Source of the DNA: an uncultured Ruminococcus sp.
GTDB lineage: Bacteria; Bacillota; Clostridia; Oscillospirales; Acutalibacteraceae
DNA: 64,000 nucleotides
Direction: 5' to 3'
NCBI GenBank assembly: GCA_905234535.1
Contig: CAJOII010000010.1
Span: 1 to 64,000 of the forward strand
The translations under genes were made by a program, and so were the position numbers. The notes beneath the pieces were generated by a model. The model was given only the letters and a program-made list of their open reading frames with translations. It did no database searches and was not told where the DNA came from. This document shows, one piece after another, positions 58,096 through 64,000 of the stretch (the stretch's first letter is position 1; every line of letters starts with the position of its first letter).

Positions 58096-59046
58096 TCAAT
58101 ACGGCTCGTATTCGGTTGAGCCGTCGGTATAGGTGACCTCATAGTAACCGTGGCTGGGATCGTCACAGTTGGGATACTGCACACGGCTTACCTCCTGCTT
58201 CTCGGTCGCCTGCTCCTGAGTGCCGACGGTCACGATCTGATCGACGGGCTCCTTGATGATCTTCTCGGAGATCTTCTCGCGGGAGACCTCTTTGGAGTCG
58301 ACATACTTGACCTTATAGACGACCTCCTTTTCTCCCTTGACGCCCTCCTGCGTCACCTGACTCTCGCCCTGATACATCGATGAGCTGTACTCTTCTTTTG
58401 TCTCAAAGTCGACTTGCTCCTTCTCGGTGACTTCTTTGTACTCGACGCGCTTGACGACGATCTTCATACCGTCTTCGATTTTTGCGTCGAGCTTCTCGCT
58501 GACCTCATCGTCTTCGGAGAGGGTAATTTTCTGCTCTTCGAGGAAGGACTTCACATCCAAAGCGCGGGTGGTCATCTCGGTGGTAGTGCCGTCCGCGGTG
58601 AGGGTGACCTTGACCTCTTTGGAAATCGTGACGGTCATCTGATCCTTGACGGGCGTATCCTCCTTAGGATCGGTCTCTTCGCCGTCCGCTAAGGTGATGC
58701 CCGCCTTCTTCAGCGCGTCGGAGACGGTGCCGCCGACCAGCTCCACCTCGGTTTTCTCAGAGCCGTTGACGATGATGATTTTCGCGTAGCGGAGAACGGT
58801 GATCTCCTTGGTGTCCTCGGTGATCTTCTCATCAAGGGGAGGATTTGTTTCGTCCTTATCAAAGAGAACGATACCGGCTTCTTTGAGCACTTCGCTGACG
58901 GTCATACCGCTTTTTGCTTCGATCTCTGTCTTAGAAGAAGAGTCTATGACGGTGAGGGTGAGCGTTTTGGAACAGGCGCTCAGGCAGAACACGGTCATCA
59001 CAAGCAGCACAAGCGCCGCTGTCAGAGTGAAAAGATGTTTTTTCAT
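58096..59046 (-). CDS. Lipoprotein-like G5 domain protein with DUF348 repeats
   Basis: Lipobox-like LSACSK; two DUF348-type repeats (GMTVSEVLKEAGIVL; VSDALKKAGITL); G5 VVKRVEYKEVTEKEQVDFETKEEYSSSMYQGESQVTQEGVKGEKEVVYKVKYVDSKEVSR. Confidence 0.88.
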   Translation of the reverse strand: MKKHLFTLTAALVLLVMTVFCLSACSKTLTLTVIDSSSKTEIEAKSGMTVSEVLKEAGIVLFDKDETNPPLDEKITEDTKEITVLRYAKIIIVNGSEKTEVELVGGTVSDALKKAGITLADGEETDPKEDTPVKDQMTVTISKEVKVTLTADGTTTEMTTRALDVKSFLEEQKITLSEDDEVSEKLDAKIEDGMKIVVKRVEYKEVTEKEQVDFETKEEYSSSMYQGESQVTQEGVKGEKEVVYKVKYVDSKEVSREKISEKIIKEPVDQIVTVGTQEQATEKQEVSRVQYPNCDDPSHGYYEVTYTDGSTEYEPY

Positions 59047-59074
59047 ACAGACCTCCTTGGAAAAATATGATGGT

Positions 59075-60490
59075 TTATGATGAACGGTCAAGGCTGACAT
59101 ATTCGGTATAGCGATGATCTGTTTCTGTCAGCAGAGAATAACCGTTGACGGCGGAATCGGAGAAGTCCTCCGCTTTCACATACGCCTGCGCTGTGAGCGC
59201 GCCGCTGTCGTCTGTGATCAGGAAGGCTTCATAGGCTTTCTTAGAGCCGTCCTCGTTCTCTGTCGAGATATAGAGAGAGGAAGACGGGTCGACCTCCTCG
59301 GGGAGAGCGGCGGTGAGTATCTTATACGCCGAGGAATAGACACAGTCCTCTGCGGCGAAGGTGATATCGGCGCTTTTGATCTCGGACGGCTGATAGTAGG
59401 TCAGCTGCGCCGTGGCAAAGAACGGCGGCATGGTGATCAGCCAGTCTATGTTGCGCTCGACCAGCTCGATGATATAGACATCGGTCTGTGTCTCGGAGAA
59501 GGTCTTGTCCAGATCGACCGCAAAGCCCTTGGAGAAGGTCGCCTTCTCAAACGCCGAGGCGAAGAACGGCACCAAGGCGTTTGAGAACGAGTCGCGGTAC
59601 ATATAGAGCGTGGAGGCCGCGTCCGCACAGGTGGTGGTGATCAGGTTGTCCTCTACAGACTGGAAGCCCTCGTTATATGAATAACGCCCCTCTGTATCGT
59701 AGTAATCGTTGTACTCGGTGTCATGGAGCGCCGGGTACAGCATACGGCTGAGATCGCCCTTGAAGTCCTTGCGGCGGATGCTCCCTTCGGAAGAGAAGTC
59801 GTCGTGGGACTTGCCCAAATGGTCAAGTATCCCGTTATACGCCAGAAGAGCGCCCTTGTTGTTCCAGTGAGAATCCCTTTTCAGGTAGAGCGTCTCATCC
59901 TGATCTTTGAACAGATCATATAAATTATAATAGTTTACTTCGCTTTTTGCAAGCGCTGCGTTCAGCAGGTCGCGGTTATGGATATCGGATGTCTTAACGC
60001 TCAGATAATAGGGCATATGCTCCGGGTAGAGCGTGTTTTTATTGGGCGGTGAGGTGAAGAGAAATTCCGCCCCGCGCCGCTTGGAGTAGTCCTCGATCAT
60101 CTTCAGGTTATGGACGACGGCGCTCACCTGACGATCGGAGAGAGTGTTCTTTCCGAGACAGTCGTCGACGGTGGAGGTGTAGTAGAGCCAGCCGTCCGAG
60201 CCGACCGTGACGGAGTCCACATTGGATACCCTGAATACCTCAGACTGAACCAGCGCGTCGGCGGTGATCGCTTCTTTCCTGAGCGCGAAGTGCTTCTCAA
60301 AGTATTCGCCGAGCTGTGTGAGAAAAGCAACATTGAAGCTCTTGTCTTCGCTGAATAAGGACGGAAGCGCCGTCTCCTGCTCGTTTCCGATCGTCTCGCC
60401 GCAGGGGATCACGAAGGTCAGCAGCGATGGGATCAGGCACAGCCCGATACACAGGATCGAAAAAAGGGATAACCATACTTTCTTCATCAT
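59075..60490 (-). CDS. DHHW family protein (second copy)
   Basis: N-terminal TM; LYLKRDSHWNNKGALLAYNGIL; GSDGWLYYTSTVDDCLG; RDSFSNALVPFFASAFEKATF. Confidence 0.85.
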   Translation of the reverse strand: MMKKVWLSLFSILCIGLCLIPSLLTFVIPCGETIGNEQETALPSLFSEDKSFNVAFLTQLGEYFEKHFALRKEAITADALVQSEVFRVSNVDSVTVGSDGWLYYTSTVDDCLGKNTLSDRQVSAVVHNLKMIEDYSKRRGAEFLFTSPPNKNTLYPEHMPYYLSVKTSDIHNRDLLNAALAKSEVNYYNLYDLFKDQDETLYLKRDSHWNNKGALLAYNGILDHLGKSHDDFSSEGSIRRKDFKGDLSRMLYPALHDTEYNDYYDTEGRYSYNEGFQSVEDNLITTTCADAASTLYMYRDSFSNALVPFFASAFEKATFSKGFAVDLDKTFSETQTDVYIIELVERNIDWLITMPPFFATAQLTYYQPSEIKSADITFAAEDCVYSSAYKILTAALPEEVDPSSSLYISTENEDGSKKAYEAFLITDDSGALTAQAYVKAEDFSDSAVNGYSLLTETDHRYTEYVSLDRSS

Positions 60491-60501
60491 CTGCCGCCTT
60501 T

Positions 60502-61917
60502 CTAAAATCTGAAGTAGATAAACGGGTTATACGCGCCTGACGAGAGCCTGAGGATACACCAGACCAGCCCGACGAAAGCGAGCGCGTAGAGCGCGGCGGA
60601 TACCGCCGTGTATCTTTTTGAAGCTCTCACATCGCCGAAAGATGTGCGGAGCTTGTCGGCGAGGGGTCTGATCGGCGCACAGCCGATGACCGCGGCGGCA
60701 AACATCGCGATGAACCACGGGGTAAGCTGTTCAAGCGCCAAGGAGGATGAAGAAAAGTCGAAGGAGAACATCCTGCCGATATAGGAGAAGCCGGATAAAA
60801 TGCTGTCCGCTCTGAATACGACAAAGCCGAGCGTCACCACCGAGAGGGTGTACAGATGCGAGATCGCCCGCGGCAGCTTTCTGAGAAACGGCAGATATTC
60901 TTCCAGCAGCAGAAACAGCCCGTGCCACAGTCCCCACAGAACGAAGGTCCAGTTCGCTCCGTGCCACAGACCGGTTAAGAAGAACACGATGATCTTGTTG
61001 AGAGAGGTCCTCAGCTTACCCTTGCGGCTGCCGCCCAGAGGGATGTAGAGATACTCCTTGAACCAGGTCGACAGCGAAATATGCCATCTTCTCCAGAAGT
61101 CCCGGATATTTTTCGCGCCGTAAGGGTAAAGGAAGTTCTCTTTGAACTGAAACCCGAACATCAGTCCCAAACCGATCGCCATATCCGAGTAGCCGGAGAA
61201 GTCATAGTATATCTGAAAGAGATAGGAGAGCGCGCCGAGCCACGCCGCGGGCAGAGACAGCTCCCCCGCGTCCATAGAGAACATCAGGTCGGCGACGCCC
61301 GCCATGGTGTTCGCGATCAGCACCTTCTTGCACAGACCGCAGACAAAGCGCCTGAGCCCCCTTGCGACCTTGTCGACGGTGACAGAGCGCTGATCGATCT
61401 GCTCGTTGATATCGCGGTACTTGACGATCGGACCCGCGATCAGCTGCGGGAAGAACGAGATGTACAGCAGTACGGAGAAATAGTTCTTCTGCACATCCAC
61501 GACGCCGCGGTAGACATCGATGACATACGACAGCGCCTGAAAGGTGAAGAAGGAGATGCCGATCGGCAGCGCGATCTCGGGCACGGGGACAGAGAGCCCC
61601 GTCACACCGTTGAAGGCGGAGACCAGCATCCCGGTATACTTGAAGACCGCGAGAATCAGCAGGTTGGCGGTGACCGCGATAACGAGAGCCGCCTTGCTCT
61701 TCTTCTGAGGGTTCCGCCCCGCCCATCTCGCGCAGAGATAATTCAAAAGCGAGCTTGCGATCATCAGCAGCACATAGACCGGCTCGCCGTAGGCGTAGAA
61801 GACCAGGCTCGAGACGATCAGCAGCGTGTTTCTCACCCTGACATTGGGGATCACAGTGTGCAGGAGAAACACGACCGGCAGGAATATACATAAGAATATC
61901 AGAGAACTGAATACCAT
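60502..61917 (-). CDS. MBOAT family O-acyltransferase (second copy)
   Basis: ALPIGISFFTFQALSYVIDVYRG; DFWRRWHISLSTWFKEYLYIPLGGSRKG; TGLWHGANWTF. Confidence 0.93.
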   Translation of the reverse strand: MVFSSLIFLCIFLPVVFLLHTVIPNVRVRNTLLIVSSLVFYAYGEPVYVLLMIASSLLNYLCARWAGRNPQKKSKAALVIAVTANLLILAVFKYTGMLVSAFNGVTGLSVPVPEIALPIGISFFTFQALSYVIDVYRGVVDVQKNYFSVLLYISFFPQLIAGPIVKYRDINEQIDQRSVTVDKVARGLRRFVCGLCKKVLIANTMAGVADLMFSMDAGELSLPAAWLGALSYLFQIYYDFSGYSDMAIGLGLMFGFQFKENFLYPYGAKNIRDFWRRWHISLSTWFKEYLYIPLGGSRKGKLRTSLNKIIVFFLTGLWHGANWTFVLWGLWHGLFLLLEEYLPFLRKLPRAISHLYTLSVVTLGFVVFRADSILSGFSYIGRMFSFDFSSSSLALEQLTPWFIAMFAAAVIGCAPIRPLADKLRTSFGDVRASKRYTAVSAALYALAFVGLVWCILRLSSGAYNPFIYFRF

Positions 61918-61994
61918 GGGAATCCTTTCACAAATGCTTTTTCAGCAGATAAGAGGATCGTTCAAAAAATTATCGAAAACATTACGGATAAGCC

Positions 61995-63929
61995 CTATAT
62001 CTTGACATGCATCCACGCATAGCCCGCCGCGATACCCGAGCGGTAGTCGACATCGGTCTTCGTGTCATAGGAGATGCCGTAGTAGGTAGAGGCGCTGCTG
62101 TGGGTGCTCCATTCGGGGTCATAGATCAGGCCGTTGATCTCACACCAGCCGTGACCGCCGCTGTGACAGCCGTAGACATTGTCATAGCCGATCGCCTTGG
62201 CGAGGAAGCCAAACGCCGCCGCGTAGCTGATGCAGTTGCCCTTGCCGTTCACAAAAATATCGTTCGCGTAGATGACCGGCCAGTCCATACCGCGATAGTG
62301 CGGGATCCGCGGGTTCATCTCGGTATAGGCGGTCTTGATATGGTTAAAGCACTTTTTGAGCTTCTGCTCCTTGGTCATGTCCTTGGTCGTGATCTTGGAG
62401 ACCAGCTTCAAGGCGCGGAAGAGGGTCTTGTCCTTCTCAGTCTTGACCTGTGTCGCTTTTCCGTTCAAGACATTCCAGTCCTTCGACTGATAGGTCACCG
62501 CGCCGCGAAAGTTGAAGTCGAGCCTGCCCTTGATGAAGTACCAGCAGCCGTTCGCGTTTTTCGCGATGCCGGTGAAGCTGTAGTCGATGGAGCCGTCCTT
62601 GGAGGCATAGCAGAAGCCCTCCGCCTTGGAGCCGACGATGCCGTTCTTCTGGAGCACGCCCGCCTTATAATAGTAGGTCTTGCCGTTTAGAGTGCGGTAG
62701 CCGGTGTAGAGCGCGCCGTTCTCAAAGTACAGGTTCTGAGAACCGATCTTGTAGGTGCCCTTGGCAAGGGCGGTGCCGACAAAATACTTTGAATAGGCGA
62801 CATGGGAGCTTGCGGGTTTGAAGTTGTCGTCCAAGCACTTGAAGGTATAGGTATAGGGGAAGTTTGCGGGCATATTCGTATCGACATAGGAGGTCGCCGT
62901 AATATCCGCGAGCTTCTGCCAGCCCTCGCCGTACTTCTTGCGGTAGACACGGTAGTTCTTGATATGATCGACCGCGTTCCAGCTGAGCTTCATCCCGTCT
63001 GCGTCCTTCTTGACGGAGGACAGCGTCGGAGGAGAAAGAAAGCGGTTTGACCATCCCTTGGTGTTGTAGGAGCTGATGAACTTGCCGCTCTGATCGACCG
63101 CGCGCACCGTGTAGATATACTCCTGCTGGTTCTTCAGCGGGGTATGGGTATAGGAGAGCTCCTTCGTGTCCGCGATTCTCTTCCAGGAGGAGCCGTTCTT
63201 CATGAAGACGCGGTAGATCGCAACGCCCTTTGAGGCGCTCCAGGTGATCTTGGAGCCTTTTGCGAGATTCTCGATGGAAGTGATTCGCGGAGAAGCAAAG
63301 TACTTTGCGCTTTTTCCCTTGGTGTCATAGAAGCTCAGGAACATCTTCTCATCTTCTGAGAGGCACCGAACCGTGTAGGTATAGGTGTTCGACGAGGTGA
63401 CGGCGGTATCGGTATAGGTACAGTCGACGGGATCCGAGAGCTTCTTCCAGGAGGAGCCGTTTTTCACATAGATCCTGTAGCGGGAGACGCCCTTAACGGG
63501 ATTCCAGCTGATCTTCATACCGTTATACGCGCTCTGTACCGCGGTGATGGTCGGCTGGGTAAAAAAGCGCCAGCTCCATCCCGTGCGGTCATAGTCGCTG
63601 TAGAACGCGCCGGACGCGTCCAGCGCCCGCACGGTGTAGGTGTAGACGGTGTTGTTCTTCAGGCCCTTGTGGGTGAAGGAGGTCGTCTTGGTGACGCCGA
63701 GGTTCCTCCACTTGCCCTCTCTGAGCTCAAAGACGCGATACGCCGCCGCGCCCTTATAGGGAGAAATATCCATCCTTACGCCGTCGGCCGCAGTGTTGAA
63801 CTTGATGATTGAGGGAAAGTTCTGCGCCTGCGCGGGATCGCTGCCCTCGGCAGGCTCGGCATGAACCGCCGTCGGGATCACACACAGAAGAAAGAGAACA
63901 GACAGAACCAGACTGATCATTCGTTTCAT
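61995..63929 (-). CDS. Secreted FN3-repeat protein with cell-wall-binding-like repeats and C-terminal transglutaminase-like domain
   Basis: Signal peptide; about four FN3-like repeats (ISWNPVKGVSRYRIYVKNGSSWKKLSD...YTYTVRCL); C-terminal GKGNCISYAAAFGFLAKAIGYDNVYGCHSGGHGWCEINGLIYDPEW. Confidence 0.9.
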   Translation of the reverse strand: MKRMISLVLSVLFLLCVIPTAVHAEPAEGSDPAQAQNFPSIIKFNTAADGVRMDISPYKGAAAYRVFELREGKWRNLGVTKTTSFTHKGLKNNTVYTYTVRALDASGAFYSDYDRTGWSWRFFTQPTITAVQSAYNGMKISWNPVKGVSRYRIYVKNGSSWKKLSDPVDCTYTDTAVTSSNTYTYTVRCLSEDEKMFLSFYDTKGKSAKYFASPRITSIENLAKGSKITWSASKGVAIYRVFMKNGSSWKRIADTKELSYTHTPLKNQQEYIYTVRAVDQSGKFISSYNTKGWSNRFLSPPTLSSVKKDADGMKLSWNAVDHIKNYRVYRKKYGEGWQKLADITATSYVDTNMPANFPYTYTFKCLDDNFKPASSHVAYSKYFVGTALAKGTYKIGSQNLYFENGALYTGYRTLNGKTYYYKAGVLQKNGIVGSKAEGFCYASKDGSIDYSFTGIAKNANGCWYFIKGRLDFNFRGAVTYQSKDWNVLNGKATQVKTEKDKTLFRALKLVSKITTKDMTKEQKLKKCFNHIKTAYTEMNPRIPHYRGMDWPVIYANDIFVNGKGNCISYAAAFGFLAKAIGYDNVYGCHSGGHGWCEINGLIYDPEWSTHSSASTYYGISYDTKTDVDYRSGIAAGYAWMHVKI

Positions 63930-64000
63930 AAAGCACCTCTCCTTGTTATCTTATATGCAGTATCGTATCATATTTTCCGCCTGATTTCAACACCTTATTA

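Noticed and set aside
1-64000. tRNA or rRNA genes
   Set aside because: None recognised by eye; in particular no tRNA at either element junction, so the tRNA-integration model was dropped in favour of the SASP site.

Overview
The window looks like a spore-forming, cellulosome-type Clostridia (Ruminococcus-like) chromosome. Left part: spoVAD, an exopolysaccharide operon (MBOAT/DHHW acylation pair, UDP-L-FucNAc synthesis trio, Ugd, UDP-GlcA epimerase) and housekeeping genes (Cu/Zn SOD-like, DUF421, Rieske oxidoreductase, VanW, UgtP-like glycosyltransferase, amidohydrolase). Right part: secreted proteins (LRR-dockerin, a 1800-aa protein with four C39-like domains, G5 protein, second MBOAT/DHHW pair, transglutaminase-like protein). 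Between them lies a mosaic accessory island. My main result is that positions ~18062-50803 form one integrated mobilizable element inserted inside an alpha/beta-type small acid-soluble spore protein (SASP) gene. The last 12 codons of the element's large serine recombinase (KKMIESYEKGLK*) are the missing tail of the SASP. The SASP at the other end (…GSVGGQMV) instead carries a 33-codon tail that reads in phase as the recombinase's own C-terminus. Integration therefore swapped the two C-termini. Three further att-like copies of this tail (about 40.95, 43.15 and 46.42 kb) punctuate the right arm, suggesting stepwise accretion of modules. Cargo includes AbiE, an OLD-family ATPase/TOPRIM protein, a type I R-M operon with a RES-like and a HEPN-like gene nested between hsdM/hsdS/hsdR, an undescribed-looking MBL/151-aa/4TM operon divergent from an AAA15 ATPase, DUF5131, two MNT/HEPN pairs, a SWIM protein pair, a TOTE-type primase-helicase interrupted by one in-frame TAG, and an AAA_14/DUF4143 ATPase. 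All calls come from reading the sequence; no database search was run.
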